Shown: piece after piece, positions 44,122 to 52,847 of the stretch | Layout: each line of letters opens with the position of its first letter | Position numbering within the stretch: position 1 is the stretch's first letter | Assembly (NCBI RefSeq): GCF_009711225.1 | Contig: NZ_WMIE01000006.1 | Span: 124,001 to 188,000, forward strand | Reading direction: 5' to 3' | Source of the DNA: Paracoccus aestuariivivens | GTDB taxonomy: Bacteria > Pseudomonadota > Alphaproteobacteria > Rhodobacterales > Rhodobacteraceae | Length of the DNA: 64,000 nt | Notes under the pieces: generated by a model | What the model saw: only the letters and a program-made list of their open reading frames with translations | Told to the model about the DNA's origin: nothing | Databases searched by the model: none | Program-made: the position numbers and the translations under genes

Positions 44122-45509
44122 TGGCATATGAGAAACTGGGCCGGCACATCATCGTCAACGCCTTCAACATGAACTCGGTCGGCCATATCAATCACGGCCA
44201 ATGGACCCATCCGCGCGACCGCTCGCAGGATTACACGCGTCTGGATTACTGGACCGATCTGGCGAAAACGCTGGAGCGCGGCCTGTTCGACGGGCTGTTT
44301 CTGGCCGATATCCTTGGCACCTACGACATCTATGGCGGTGGCGTCGATCTGACGCTGCGCGAATCCGTGCAACTGCCGGTCAATGATCCGGTGCTGCTGG
44401 TCTCGGCCATGGCGGCGGTGACGCAGAATCTGGGTTTCGGCGTCACGGTGAACGTCAATCAGGAAGCGCCATACACCTTTGCCCGCAGGCTTTCGACGCT
44501 GGATCACCTGACCGGGGGCCGGATCGGCTGGAACATCGTGACCGGCTATCTGGACAGCGCGGCCCGCGCGGTCGGGCGCGACGGCCAGTCGGGACACGAT
44601 CAACGCTACGATCAGGCCGACGAATATCTCGATGTGCTTTACAAGCTGATGGAAGGATCGTGGGATGATGACGCGGTGATCCGCGATCCCGCCGCCCGCA
44701 TCTATGCAGATCCGGCGAAGGTCCGGAAGATCACCCATCATGGCCGCTTCTACGATGTCGAGGGCTGGCATTTGTCCGAGCCCTCGCCGCAGCGGGTTCC
44801 GGTGCTGTTTCAGGCCGGTACCTCGGGTCGCGGCAAGCTGTTCGCCGCGCGCCATGCGGAATGCGTCTTCATCTCGGCCCCCGAAAAGGAACTGGCGCGC
44901 AAGGCCGCCCGCAGCATCCGCGAGGCGGTGCGGGATGCGGGCCGAGATCCCGCCGATATCCGCATCATCATCGGGATCAATGTCGTCACCGACCGCAGCG
45001 CGAAAGCCGCGCGCGAGAAGCTTGAGGAATACCGCCTCCATTCCAGTCCCGAGGCCGGCCTGGTGCATTTCGCGGCTTCGACCGGCATCGATTTCGCGCG
45101 CTACGGTCTGGACGAGCGCATCCCCTATGGTCCGACAAACGCGATCCAGTCGGCCACCCAGCTTGCCGAAAGCCGCGGCTGGACCAAGCGCGACCTTCTG
45201 GGGCAACTCGCGCTGGGAGGCCGTTATCCTTTGGCAGTAGGCACGCCCGCCGAAGTCGCCGACGAGCTGGAAAGCTGGATGCGCGAGGGCGAGATCGACG
45301 GCTTCAACCTGACGCGGCTGGCCACGCCCGAAACCTACGAGGATTTCGCGGATCTGGTCGTGCCGGAACTGCAATCGCGGGGCAGCTTCAAGACCGCCTA
45401 TGGCGCCGGAACCCTGCGCCGGAAGCTGTTCGGCAATGGCGACCGTCTGCCCGCAAGCCACGCGGCGCATGAGTTCCGGCCCGGCAGCACGCTGGCCGCA
45501 GCCGAGTAG
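44121..45509 (+). CDS. LLM-class flavin monooxygenase, NtaA/SnaA/DszA family
   Basis: This 462-residue TIM-barrel monooxygenase uses FMNH2. The first strand reads IIVNAFNMNSVGHINHGQW, then FDGLFLADILGTYDIYGG and the substrate-region block GRIGWNIVTGYLDSAARA. All are typical of the DszA, NtaA and SnaA group. DszA cleaves a C-S bond of a sulfone to give a sulfinate. With the SfnB/DszC-like pair this suggests an oxidation-cleavage route for organosulfur compounds. A flavin reductase must come from elsewhere. A strong terminator follows. Confidence 0.85.
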   Translation: MAYEKLGRHIIVNAFNMNSVGHINHGQWTHPRDRSQDYTRLDYWTDLAKTLERGLFDGLFLADILGTYDIYGGGVDLTLRESVQLPVNDPVLLVSAMAAVTQNLGFGVTVNVNQEAPYTFARRLSTLDHLTGGRIGWNIVTGYLDSAARAVGRDGQSGHDQRYDQADEYLDVLYKLMEGSWDDDAVIRDPAARIYADPAKVRKITHHGRFYDVEGWHLSEPSPQRVPVLFQAGTSGRGKLFAARHAECVFISAPEKELARKAARSIREAVRDAGRDPADIRIIIGINVVTDRSAKAAREKLEEYRLHSSPEAGLVHFAASTGIDFARYGLDERIPYGPTNAIQSATQLAESRGWTKRDLLGQLALGGRYPLAVGTPAEVADELESWMREGEIDGFNLTRLATPETYEDFADLVVPELQSRGSFKTAYGAGTLRRKLFGNGDRLPASHAAHEFRPGSTLAAAE

Positions 45510-45528
45510 CGGCACGGACCGGAAAGCG

Positions 45529-45563
45529 AAAAGCCCCGGCGGGATCGACCCGCCGGGGCTTTT
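45529..45563. terminator. Bidirectional intrinsic terminator between the monooxygenase and metI genes
   Basis: AAAAGCCCCGGCGGG pairs perfectly with CCCGCCGGGGCTTTT around a five-base loop. T runs exist on both strands, so it can end both the monooxygenase operon and the convergent met operon. Confidence 0.92.
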
Positions 45564-45581
45564 GCGGTCCGTCCGACCGCC

Positions 45582-46238
45582 TTAGCGCACTTTCAGACGA
45601 CGCACCGCTAGATCGCCCGTAAATTGCACCGCCGAGACCAGAAGGATCAGGATCGCGATCACCACCAGCATCACCGTGGTATCGAAGCGCTGGTATCCGT
45701 AACGGATCGCCACATCGCCCAAGCCCCCCGCCCCGACCGCGCCCGCCATGGCGGATGCGCCGATCATCGAGACCACCGTGATGGTGAACCCTCCGACGAT
45801 GCCGGGCAGCGCTTCGGGCAGAAGCACGTGGCGGACGATATCCCAGCGGCGGCAGCCGATGGATTGGGCGGCCTCGACCAGACCCGGATCGACCTCGCGC
45901 AGCGATACCTCGGCGATGCGGGCGAAAAAGGGCGTGGCCGAGACCGCCAGCGGCACAATGGCCGCCCAGACCCCGATGGTCGTGCCGGCAACCAGTCGGG
46001 TAAACGGGATCAACGCCACCAGCAGCACGATGAAGGGCACGGCACGGAACCCGTTCACCAGCCAGCCGACGGCGCGGTTCAGGCGCGGCGCGGCCAGAAA
46101 GCCGCCCGGACCCGAGACGACCAGAAAAACGGCCAGCGGAATGCCCAATGCCACCGCGACTCCGGCCGAGACCGAAACCATGACCAGCGTATCCCAGAAT
46201 GCCTGCTGCAGGCGGTCAACCATCTGTGCTGTCAACAT
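45582..46238 (-). CDS. metI: D-methionine ABC transporter permease MetI
   Basis: This 218-residue inner-membrane protein has five helices. The MetI hallmarks are [52 protein letters not shown] and the coupling loop [31 protein letters not shown]. It forms the homodimeric channel for methionine uptake. The start at 46238 overlaps the end of metN by 23 bases; an ATG at 46223 is also possible. It ends the met operon at the shared terminator. Confidence 0.92.
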   Translation of the reverse strand: MLTAQMVDRLQQAFWDTLVMVSVSAGVAVALGIPLAVFLVVSGPGGFLAAPRLNRAVGWLVNGFRAVPFIVLLVALIPFTRLVAGTTIGVWAAIVPLAVSATPFFARIAEVSLREVDPGLVEAAQSIGCRRWDIVRHVLLPEALPGIVGGFTITVVSMIGASAMAGAVGAGGLGDVAIRYGYQRFDTTVMLVVIAILILLVSAVQFTGDLAVRRLKVR

Positions 46239-47325
46239 AACCCAGTACCCTCATGCTGTCCGAGACACCCGCAAACGCGTCGGGCTGCGTCATTGGCCCC
46301 AGCGCCAGAACGATCTTGCCGATGGCGCGTCCCTGAATGCGGTCAATCTGCGACAGGACCAGCCGTAGCGGACCATCCCCCGCCAAGCGGGCCAGCCGCG
46401 CCAGATCGGGCACGGCCAATCCGGCAAAGCCGAGTTCGACGATGGCGTGATCCTGCGGATCGCGGCGGTCCTTGCGCAGGCGGCAGGCCAGATCTTCGGG
46501 CAATGCGTGCTGCAGCGGCTGAAGCAGCGCCCGCGTCGCGTCATGCTGCGGCGCCCCGAAGACTTGCCAGACGGGGCCTTCCTCGGCCAGTTCGCCGCGT
46601 TCGAGGACCAGAACGCGGTCGCAGATTTCGCGTATCACGCTCATTTCATGGGTGATCAGCACGATGGTCAGCCCGAGCCGCTGGTTGATGTCGCGCAAAA
46701 GCCGCAAGATCGCGCCGGTCGTCTCGGGGTCCAACGCCGAGGTCGCCTCGTCGCAAAGCAGGATCTCGGGGCGGCTGACAAGGGCGCGGGCAATGCCGAC
46801 GCGCTGCTTCTGGCCGCCCGACAAGCGAGAGGGATAGCTCTCGCCCTTGCCGGACAGACCGACAAGCCCCAACGCCTGCTCGACCCGCCGCGCGATCTCG
46901 GCCGCGGGCAGGCCCGCCACGCGCAGCGGCAGGGCCACGTTCTCGCGCACGGTCTTGGCCGAAAGCAGGTTGAAGTGCTGGAAGATCATGCCGACGCGGC
47001 GGCGCAACGCGACCAGCCCCGTCTCGTCCAGACCCGAAATGTCCTGCCCGTCGATCAGAACGCGGCCCGAACTGGGCTGTTCCAGCCGGTTGATCGTGCG
47101 CAGCAGGCTGGACTTGCCCGCGCCCGAGCGCCCGATAATGCCGAAGATCTCGCCCGCGCAGATATCGAGGTCGATGGCGTTGAGCGCTACGACCTTTCCG
47201 GCGGCCGAGACATAGGTCTTGCCCAGCCCTTCAAGCCGGACGGTTCCCGCCTTGCGGATGGCTGCGGCTGGGGCAGCGGCGTCAACCGCCGCCCCCCTGT
47301 GCAGGATCGCCGACGCGCCCGCCAT
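46216..47325 (-). CDS. metN: D-methionine ABC transporter ATPase MetN
   Basis: This 369-residue ATPase has Walker A GRSGAGKS, signature LSGGQKQR and Walker [18 protein letters not shown], the standard MetN wording. A C-terminal NIL domain (about the last 85 residues) senses methionine inside the cell and inhibits transport. I chose the ATG at 47325 because it forms a TGATG overlap with the metQ stop. An in-frame ATG at 47337 would add four residues. An extra N-terminal stretch of about 26 residues precedes the ABC domain. Confidence 0.92.
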   Translation of the reverse strand: MAGASAILHRGAAVDAAAPAAAIRKAGTVRLEGLGKTYVSAAGKVVALNAIDLDICAGEIFGIIGRSGAGKSSLLRTINRLEQPSSGRVLIDGQDISGLDETGLVALRRRVGMIFQHFNLLSAKTVRENVALPLRVAGLPAAEIARRVEQALGLVGLSGKGESYPSRLSGGQKQRVGIARALVSRPEILLCDEATSALDPETTGAILRLLRDINQRLGLTIVLITHEMSVIREICDRVLVLERGELAEEGPVWQVFGAPQHDATRALLQPLQHALPEDLACRLRKDRRDPQDHAIVELGFAGLAVPDLARLARLAGDGPLRLVLSQIDRIQGRAIGKIVLALGPMTQPDAFAGVSDSMRVLGYVDSTDG

Positions 47326-48122
47326 CAGCTTTGCCACGCGAGGATATACAGCTTGTCGCTGTCGGCGAAGGATTTGTGGACCTGATCCTTGACGGCTTGC
47401 GAGGCATGGAACAGGTCGATGAACTGCGCGATGCGCGGATCGTCCTTGTCCTTGGCGCGCGCGACAAAGCTGACCGCGAATTGCTTGTCCTCGATACCGG
47501 AATAGATCAGGCCCGAGGCCGGATCGAAGGCCCCCGACGCTACGATGAAATGCGGATAGCCCTGCGCCAGATCGACATCGCCGGTGATGCGGACCAGTTG
47601 CGGCCCCTCGACCTCGGTGAAGGTCAGTTGTTTGGGGTTCTCGGTGATGTCGTCCAGCGTCCCAAGGAATCCGACGCCCTCGCGCAGCTTGACCAGACCG
47701 GCACGCTCGAGCAGCAGCAGACCGCGACCCTGATTGACCGGATCGTTGGCGATAGCGACGCTGCCGCCTTGCGGGATCTGGTCAAGGCTTGAGTGCTTCA
47801 GCGAATAAAGACCCAGATTGGCCAGAATGCCCTGACCGACGACCTCGAAATCATAGCCGCGTTCCTTTTCGGCGTTTTCAAGGAAGGGCCGGTGCTGGAA
47901 GAAGTTCAGGTCGATATCGCCCGCTTCAAGCGCGACATTTGGCGTGGTCCAGTCGCTGAACTCGACCACCTCGACGTCAAGGCCCTTGGCCTTGGCCTCG
48001 GTCGCGGCGACCTCGACGGCATCGCCATAAGCGCCGGGAACGACGCCGATCTTCAACGGGTCCGCCACGGCGAAACCGGCCAGTGACAGGGTGGCGGCAA
48101 GCGCCACAGCAGCAAGTTTCAT
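47325..48122 (-). CDS. metQ: Methionine-binding protein MetQ, copy 1
   Basis: This 265-residue NlpA/MetQ binding protein has a signal peptide ([19 protein letters not shown]) with no lipobox cysteine, so it is probably soluble in the periplasm. MetQ motifs are [40 protein letters not shown] and [21 protein letters not shown] chose the ATG at 48122 with GGAG six bases upstream. The ATG at 48134 is an alternative. A second MetQ gene lies just upstream in the same operon. Confidence 0.92.
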   Translation of the reverse strand: MKLAAVALAATLSLAGFAVADPLKIGVVPGAYGDAVEVAATEAKAKGLDVEVVEFSDWTTPNVALEAGDIDLNFFQHRPFLENAEKERGYDFEVVGQGILANLGLYSLKHSSLDQIPQGGSVAIANDPVNQGRGLLLLERAGLVKLREGVGFLGTLDDITENPKQLTFTEVEGPQLVRITGDVDLAQGYPHFIVASGAFDPASGLIYSGIEDKQFAVSFVARAKDKDDPRIAQFIDLFHASQAVKDQVHKSFADSDKLYILAWQS

Positions 48123-48152
48123 TGTCTTCTCCATAAGTTGACCCCTGCCCGC

Positions 48153-48959
48153 TCAGTCGAGCCAGGGCAGCGAATAAAGCCGAGGATCATGCGCGTTCGA
48201 TGTGTCGATCTGCGAACGGACATTGGCCGAGTTCTGGTAGATCCCGATAAAGCGCGCGACCTCGGGATCGGTCGCGTTGTCGTCGCGGGTGACGAACCTG
48301 ATGGCGAATTGCCGATCCGCCAGTCCCGAATAGATCAGCGCCTTGCCGGCAAAATCGGCGCGTCCGGCATTCACGAAATGCGCGGGATAGCCCTGTGCCA
48401 GATCGACATCGGCAATGGCGCGGACAAGTTGCGGCCCCTCGATCTCGACGAATTCCAGATCGCGGGGATTGTCGGTCACGTCGTCCAGTCCGGCCTTCCA
48501 TCCGGCATTCGGGTCCAACCCGATCAGCCCCGCCGCTTGCAGCAAGGACAGCCCCCTGCCCTGATTGACCGGATCGCTGGCAACCGCGACCCGCGCGCCC
48601 TTGGGTATATCGTCAAGGGACTGGAACCGCTCGGAATACAGTCCGATATTCGGCAGGATCCCCAATGCGACATCGCGCAGATCATAGCCGGTTTCGCCGA
48701 CCGCGTTTTCAAGGAATGCCTGATGCTGGAAGTAGTTCAGATCCAGATCGCCATTCTCCAGCGCCAGATTTGGCGTGGTCCAGTCGCCGAACTCGACCAC
48801 CTCGACCTGCAGGCCGCTGTCGCGGGCCTCGCGCGCGGCGACCTCGATCGAATCCGCCAAGGCTCCCGGAGTCACCCCGACCTTGATCCCGCCCAAGGCC
48901 GGTTGCGTCGCTGCAAACAACAGCGCCACCATCCAGCCGTATCGTCCTATTACACCCAT
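48153..48959 (-). CDS. metQ: Methionine-binding protein MetQ, copy 2 (first gene of the met operon)
   Basis: This 268-residue paralogue of the 47325-48122 protein has the same motifs ([59 protein letters not shown]). The two are clearly related but diverged, so they may bind different methionine forms (D, L, sulfoxide or a formyl derivative) for one MetNI channel. Its signal peptide (WMVALLFAATQPALGG) lacks a lipobox cysteine. The conserved 27-bp sulfur element sits 84 bases upstream, so this is probably the first gene of the transcript. Confidence 0.88.
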   Translation of the reverse strand: MGVIGRYGWMVALLFAATQPALGGIKVGVTPGALADSIEVAAREARDSGLQVEVVEFGDWTTPNLALENGDLDLNYFQHQAFLENAVGETGYDLRDVALGILPNIGLYSERFQSLDDIPKGARVAVASDPVNQGRGLSLLQAAGLIGLDPNAGWKAGLDDVTDNPRDLEFVEIEGPQLVRAIADVDLAQGYPAHFVNAGRADFAGKALIYSGLADRQFAIRFVTRDDNATDPEVARFIGIYQNSANVRSQIDTSNAHDPRLYSLPWLD

Positions 48960-49359
48960 TCCATGCCCCGATCATCGGTTTTGGATCGTGTCCTGATAAA
49001 ACACGACTGATATGATCGTTTTAATTCGGGGCCGCAGGTGAAACCATTCCAAAGAGCCACCCCGAAAGAGGCGCATCTTCCAAAACCGGTCGCCAAAAGA
49101 TGAAGGAATGGTATCGGCGCGCTTCCTGCCAGCGGGTCGAATCAAGAGCGGGTCGTCAGGGGGCGTCACGTCGTGAACGAGCGGTGACCCCGCCATCGCA
49201 TCAGCTATCCCGCGCAATATCTTGTCCGCTCATGGAAAATTGCTTGCCAGAATCGCGGAAACCCATCATTCATTTACGCAAGAAACAGAATAAGACGGCC
49301 AAAAGCGTAACAACGCATCCTGAAAAGCGACAATTGGCCGGATATTGAGGGCAGGCACA
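48960..49359. other. Divergent promoter region between the met operon and repABC
   Basis: No gene is supported in these 400 bases. On the met side lie the sulfur element (49044-49070), an inverted repeat TTCGGGG/CCCCGAA at 49025-49031 and 49060-49066, and CGGTTTTGGA at 48976-48985 facing TCCAAAACCG at 49079-49088. On the rep side TCACGTCGTGA (49166-49176) is an 11-bp dyad that could be a RepA or RepB operator. The rest shows nothing I can assign. Confidence 0.5.
49044..49070 (-). promoter_or_regulatory. 27-bp conserved element upstream of the metQ operon
   Basis: Read on the minus strand this is the counterpart of 38955-38981, with 23 of 27 bases the same. CTCTTT repeats with a 14-bp period, and the last 13 bases are identical in both. 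It ends 84 bases before the metQ start, against 72 bases in the tau-like operon. A shared sulfur-responsive regulator or leader function is inferred. Confidence 0.6.
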
Positions 49360-50556
49360 GTGAACAATATGCGGCCACGGACACGAATCGACAAGCTGGT
49401 GGGCGGACATGCCGCTGCCCTCTCCGAACGGCTGCAAGCCCATCGCGAGCAACTGTTCCCGCCCGATGCGAAACGCGAGTTGCGCAAGTTCACCTCGGGC
49501 GAAGTCGCTGAATTGCTTGGCGTAAAGGACGCCTATCTGCGCAAGCTCGATCTTGACGGCAAGGGCCCCTCGCCCGAGACGCGGGCCGGCGGACGCCGCT
49601 ATTACAGCCCCGCCGACATTCTGGCCCTGCGCGAAATGCTGGAGAAAGGCGCAAAGTCGCCGGGAACCTACCTGCCCGGACGGCGCGAGGGCGACCATCT
49701 ACAGGTCATCACCGTCATCAACTTCAAAGGCGGCTCGGGCAAGACGACGACCGCCGCACATCTGGCACAGAAACTGGCGCTGGATGGCTACCGCGTTCTG
49801 GGGATCGACCTTGACCCGCAGGCCAGTTTCTCGGCGCTGCACGGGGTCCAGCCCGAATTCGACCTGCCCGATGGCGGTACGCTTTACGACGCCATCCGCT
49901 ACGAAGATCCCGTACCGCTGCGCTCGGTGATCCAGCAGACCTATTTCACCAATCTGGACCTGATTCCGGGCAATCTGGACCTGATGGAGTTCGAACACGC
50001 AACACCGATGGCGTTGCGCGAACGCTCGGGTAGCTATTTCTTTACCAGAATTGGCGATGCTCTGGCCGAAGTCGAGAAAGACTACGACATCGTGGTGATC
50101 GACTGCCCGCCGCAGCTTGGATTCCTGACCATGTCCGCCCTGTCCGCTGCAACGGCAATTCTGGTGACCGTGCATCCGCAAATGCTGGACGTCATGTCGA
50201 TGTGCCAGTTCCTGCTGATGACCTCGAACCTGCTGGGGGTCGTGGCCGAAGCGGGCGGCAGCATGGACTATGACTGGATGCGCTACGTCATCACCCGCTA
50301 CGAGCCGGGCGACGGGCCGCAAAACCAGATGGTCAGCTTCATGCGCTCGATGTTCGGCGAAAACGTCCTGAACCATCCGGTCTTGAAATCTACGGCGATC
50401 TCGGATGCGGGCATCACCAAACAGACCTTGTACGAGGTTGAAAAATCACAGTTTACCCGCGCCACCTATGAGCGCGCGATCGAAAGCCTGAACGCCGTGA
50501 ATGGCGAGATCGAGGGATTGATCCAAGCGGCCTGGGGCCGCAGCAAGGGGGTATGA
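49360..50556 (+). CDS. repA: RepA, ParA-type partition ATPase of the repABC replicon
   Basis: This 398-residue protein has an N-terminal helix-turn-helix (FTSGEVAELLGVKDAYLRKL) and a deviant Walker A of ParA type (FKGGSGKTTTAAHL) in the second half. IVVIDCPPQLGFLTMSALSAA is Walker B. RepA ATPases separate plasmid copies with RepB and repress the operon. I chose the GTG at 49360 with GAGG nine bases upstream. An ATG at 49369 is possible. repB starts inside its stop codon region. Confidence 0.93.
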   Translation: MNNMRPRTRIDKLVGGHAAALSERLQAHREQLFPPDAKRELRKFTSGEVAELLGVKDAYLRKLDLDGKGPSPETRAGGRRYYSPADILALREMLEKGAKSPGTYLPGRREGDHLQVITVINFKGGSGKTTTAAHLAQKLALDGYRVLGIDLDPQASFSALHGVQPEFDLPDGGTLYDAIRYEDPVPLRSVIQQTYFTNLDLIPGNLDLMEFEHATPMALRERSGSYFFTRIGDALAEVEKDYDIVVIDCPPQLGFLTMSALSAATAILVTVHPQMLDVMSMCQFLLMTSNLLGVVAEAGGSMDYDWMRYVITRYEPGDGPQNQMVSFMRSMFGENVLNHPVLKSTAISDAGITKQTLYEVEKSQFTRATYERAIESLNAVNGEIEGLIQAAWGRSKGV

Positions 50557-51482
50557 TGGCACGCAAGGACCTTTTGAAGGATCTGATGAGCGGACCATCG
50601 ACCAGCGACGAGTCAAGGCCCCTGCCCCGCTCGGATCGGGGCGCGATCGGCGCGGTCTCGAAGTCGATCAGCGAGTTGCGCAGCCGCGCGATCATCGAGG
50701 TCCAGCCCGAACTGATCGACCATGCCGGTATCCGTGACCGGTTGGATGACGATCCTTCGGGCATTGAATCGCTCAAGGATTCGCTGCGCGAATATGGCCA
50801 GCAGGTTCCGGTCCTTCTGCGCCATTCCCCGAATTTCGAGGGCCGCTACGACATCGTTTTCGGACGTCGCCGCGTCATGGCGATGCGCGAATTGAACATG
50901 CCGGTCAAGGCGATGGTCCGGACGCTGAACGATCAGGAACTGGTCGTCGCGCAGGGTCAGGAAAACTCGGCGCGCAAGGATCTGAGCTTTATCGAAAAGG
51001 CGAATTTCGCCGCCCAGATGGTCAAGGCCGGATTCGAGCGCAAGGTGATCTGCGATGCGCTGTCGATCGACAAGACCGTGATCTCTCGGATGCTGACCGT
51101 CACCGATGCAGTCCCCGAGGAACTGATTCAGGCAATCGGCGCGGCCCCCTCCGCAGGGCGCGACCGCTGGCTTGGATTGTCCCAGAAAATTCAGGGCCGT
51201 TCGGTTCAGGATATGGTCGAGGCAGCCGTCGGCAAGGATTCCGACAGCCGTTTCGCGGCGGTTCTCGAAGCCTTGGCCGTCCCGCGCCCGAAATCCGCAC
51301 AGCAGGTGCTTCGCGGCAATGGCGGCGAGCGGTTGGGTCAGGCGAAACGCGGTAAAAACAAGTCAATGATCGAGCTTACCGGCGAAGGAAACGCCTTTGG
51401 CGAGTGGCTGATCCAGAACATTCATGAGGTTCACCGTGACTGGCTTAGCAAACAGCCAGCACGCGGACATAAGGAAAACTAA
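50553..51482 (+). CDS. repB: RepB, ParB-type centromere-binding protein
   Basis: The 309-residue protein has the RepB N-terminus (MARKDLLKDLMSG), a ParB nuclease-like domain (VLLRHSPNFEGRYDIVFGRRRVMAMREL, then ENSARKDLSFIEKANFAAQM) and a helix-turn-helix (FERKVICDALSIDKTVISRMLTV). It binds parS palindromes and works with RepA in partition. Two 16-bp candidates flank repC. Its ATG overlaps the repA stop (ATGATGG). Confidence 0.93.
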   Translation: MMARKDLLKDLMSGPSTSDESRPLPRSDRGAIGAVSKSISELRSRAIIEVQPELIDHAGIRDRLDDDPSGIESLKDSLREYGQQVPVLLRHSPNFEGRYDIVFGRRRVMAMRELNMPVKAMVRTLNDQELVVAQGQENSARKDLSFIEKANFAAQMVKAGFERKVICDALSIDKTVISRMLTVTDAVPEELIQAIGAAPSAGRDRWLGLSQKIQGRSVQDMVEAAVGKDSDSRFAAVLEALAVPRPKSAQQVLRGNGGERLGQAKRGKNKSMIELTGEGNAFGEWLIQNIHEVHRDWLSKQPARGHKEN

Positions 51483-51511
51483 GCAGAATCAACAAGGAGG
51501 CACGAACAGGC

Positions 51512-51566
51512 AAAAGAAAAGCCCCCCAGGACTGAAGATCCCGAAGGGCCGTTTTCTCGATGTAGC
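51512..51566 (-). ncRNA. Predicted antisense ctRNA (incA type) controlling repC
   Basis: On the minus strand a good promoter (TTGACA, 17 bases, TTATCT at 51601-51573) would start an RNA near 51566. It would end after an 11-bp stem with a seven-base loop (51549-51521) and a T-rich run. A 50-60 nt antisense RNA at exactly this place, between repB and repC, is the incompatibility RNA of repABC plasmids that represses repC. Ends are approximate. Confidence 0.75.
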
Positions 51567-51572
51567 ACTCGC

Positions 51573-51601
51573 AGATAACGGCAAAAGTTGACATCTGTCA
51601 A
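51573..51601 (-). promoter_or_regulatory. Predicted ctRNA promoter overlapping a parS-like palindrome
   Basis: On the minus strand the -35 TTGACA lies at 51601-51596 and the -10 TTATCT at 51578-51573, 17 bases apart. The -35 box falls within the palindrome at 51587-51602, so a protein bound there would block the ctRNA promoter. Confidence 0.65.
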
Positions 51602-51602
51602 C
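51587..51602. promoter_or_regulatory. parS-like palindrome upstream of repC
   Basis: GTTGACATCTGTCAAC has seven-base perfect arms around a two-base centre and matches the perfect site at 52818-52833 at 14 of 16 positions. It is probably a second RepB site, with a possible role in ctRNA or repC control. The site lies 46 bases before the repC start. Confidence 0.65.
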
Positions 51603-51648
51603 AGCGTCTTTCAGGCGGGCGGCTAACTATTGCTGCGTGAATATCAGA

Positions 51649-52815
51649 ATGAGGCATATTTCCACGACGCCTTTCGGGCGGCGGATGATTTCGGCTGTCC
51701 ATCTTGCACATCAAACCATGGCCGAGGCCCCTGCCCCCGCGCCCGTAGCGGATAAATGGGCGTTGCTCCGCGACCTGACCGAGGCCCGCGCCCATTTCGC
51801 GGTTTCGGATCGTGATCTGGCCGTGCTGTCGGCCCTGCTGACGTTCCATCCCGGCAAATCTCTGGATGACGGCCCTGCCCTGATCGTTTTCCCTTCGAAC
51901 CAGTCCTTGTCCGCGCGCGCCCACGGGATGCCCGAAAGCACCCTTCGCCGCCATATGGCCGCTTTGGTTCGCGCGGGACTGGTCCTGCGGCATGACAGCC
52001 CTAACGGCAAACGCTATGCGATGCGGGATCAGGACGGCCAGATCGACCACGCCTTCGGGTTCGACCTGCGCCCCCTATTGATCCGCGCGGACGAAATCAC
52101 CGACGCAGCCCATGCTGCGCGCCAGACCGCGCAGCAGTTGCGCAACCTGCGTCAACTTGCGGTACTGCGCCTGCGTGATGCCTCGAAGCTGGTTCTATGG
52201 TTGATCGAGACCGGAACCCCTCGCGATATTCCGGTTGCCGAGCGACTTGCCGGATTGCAGCGCCGCTTGCGCCGCAAACTGGACATGGCGGAACTGCATC
52301 GTCTGATCGCCGACACCGAAGAAATCCTGCGGGAACTATCCCGCCTTTTGCCCGTCAATCCGGAATTAATGAGCGGCGATGACAGCCAGAATGAGCGGCA
52401 CTATCAGAATTCAAACCCTGATATCCAAGAATCTGAATCTTGCCATGAAACAGATCCACAAACGGAAAGCTCACGAACAAAGGTTCAGGAACCCCCGCTT
52501 GAACTTGTTCTGAAAGCCGCATCAGAAATCAATATCTACGCCCCGTCACCGATCCAATCATGGCGGGATCTTTGGCAAACCGCTTGCGTCCTAAGACCCA
52601 TGCTGGGGATCGACCAAAGATTGTGGTCCGAAGCCTGCAGCCGAATGGGACAATCTTCGGCGGCAATCGCGCTGGCCTGCATTCTGGAGCGTGTGCAGAC
52701 AATCAGATCACCGGGGGCCTATTTGCGGCGGCTTACCGAGAAAGCCCGACTGGGGGAATTTTCGACCGGCCCGATGGTGATGGCATTGTTGAATGGCAAG
52801 ACACATTCCGCATGA
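51649..52815 (+). CDS. repC: RepC, replication initiator of the repABC replicon
   Basis: This 388-residue protein begins STTPFGRR, the RepC family start. The conserved helix-rich DNA-binding domain lies at about 30-180 (ALIVFPSNQSLSARAHGMPESTLRRHMAALVRAGLVLRHDSPNGKRY). RepC binds the origin within its own gene and starts replication. I chose the ATG at 51649; an in-frame GTG at 51637 is weaker. An AT-rich stretch at 52376-52545 in the linker before the C-terminal domain likely holds the origin. The antisense RNA upstream controls its expression. Confidence 0.93.
   Translation: MRHISTTPFGRRMISAVHLAHQTMAEAPAPAPVADKWALLRDLTEARAHFAVSDRDLAVLSALLTFHPGKSLDDGPALIVFPSNQSLSARAHGMPESTLRRHMAALVRAGLVLRHDSPNGKRYAMRDQDGQIDHAFGFDLRPLLIRADEITDAAHAARQTAQQLRNLRQLAVLRLRDASKLVLWLIETGTPRDIPVAERLAGLQRRLRRKLDMAELHRLIADTEEILRELSRLLPVNPELMSGDDSQNERHYQNSNPDIQESESCHETDPQTESSRTKVQEPPLELVLKAASEINIYAPSPIQSWRDLWQTACVLRPMLGIDQRLWSEACSRMGQSSAAIALACILERVQTIRSPGAYLRRLTEKARLGEFSTGPMVMALLNGKTHSA
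52376..52545. other. Predicted replication origin (oriV) within repC
   Basis: This part of repC is markedly richer in A and T than the rest of the gene, with runs such as CAGAATTCAAA and repeated GAATCTGAATCT. repABC origins are known to lie in an AT-rich region inside repC. Limits are approximate and the call rests on composition and location only. Confidence 0.5.
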
Positions 52816-52817
52816 GA

Positions 52818-52833
52818 GTTGACAGCTGTCAAC
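52818..52833. promoter_or_regulatory. parS centromere downstream of repC
   Basis: GTTGACAGCTGTCAAC is a perfect 16-bp palindrome two bases after the repC stop and fits the repABC parS form GTTNNNNGCNNNNAAC. It is the expected RepB binding site for partition. Confidence 0.85.
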
Positions 52834-52847
52834 TTAGGCCGTTCCCG

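Noticed and set aside
48960..49070. SAM-II or SAM/SAH riboswitch before metQ
   Set aside because: The leader has a possible stem and A-rich 3' part, but the conserved SAM-II core (GCTAAA-type 3' segment and its loop) is not found, and the SAM/SAH core is also absent.
49166..49176. TCACGTCGTGA as a third parS site
   Set aside because: It lacks the GTT...AAC ends of the two parS-like palindromes; it may be an operator but not a centromere of the same type.
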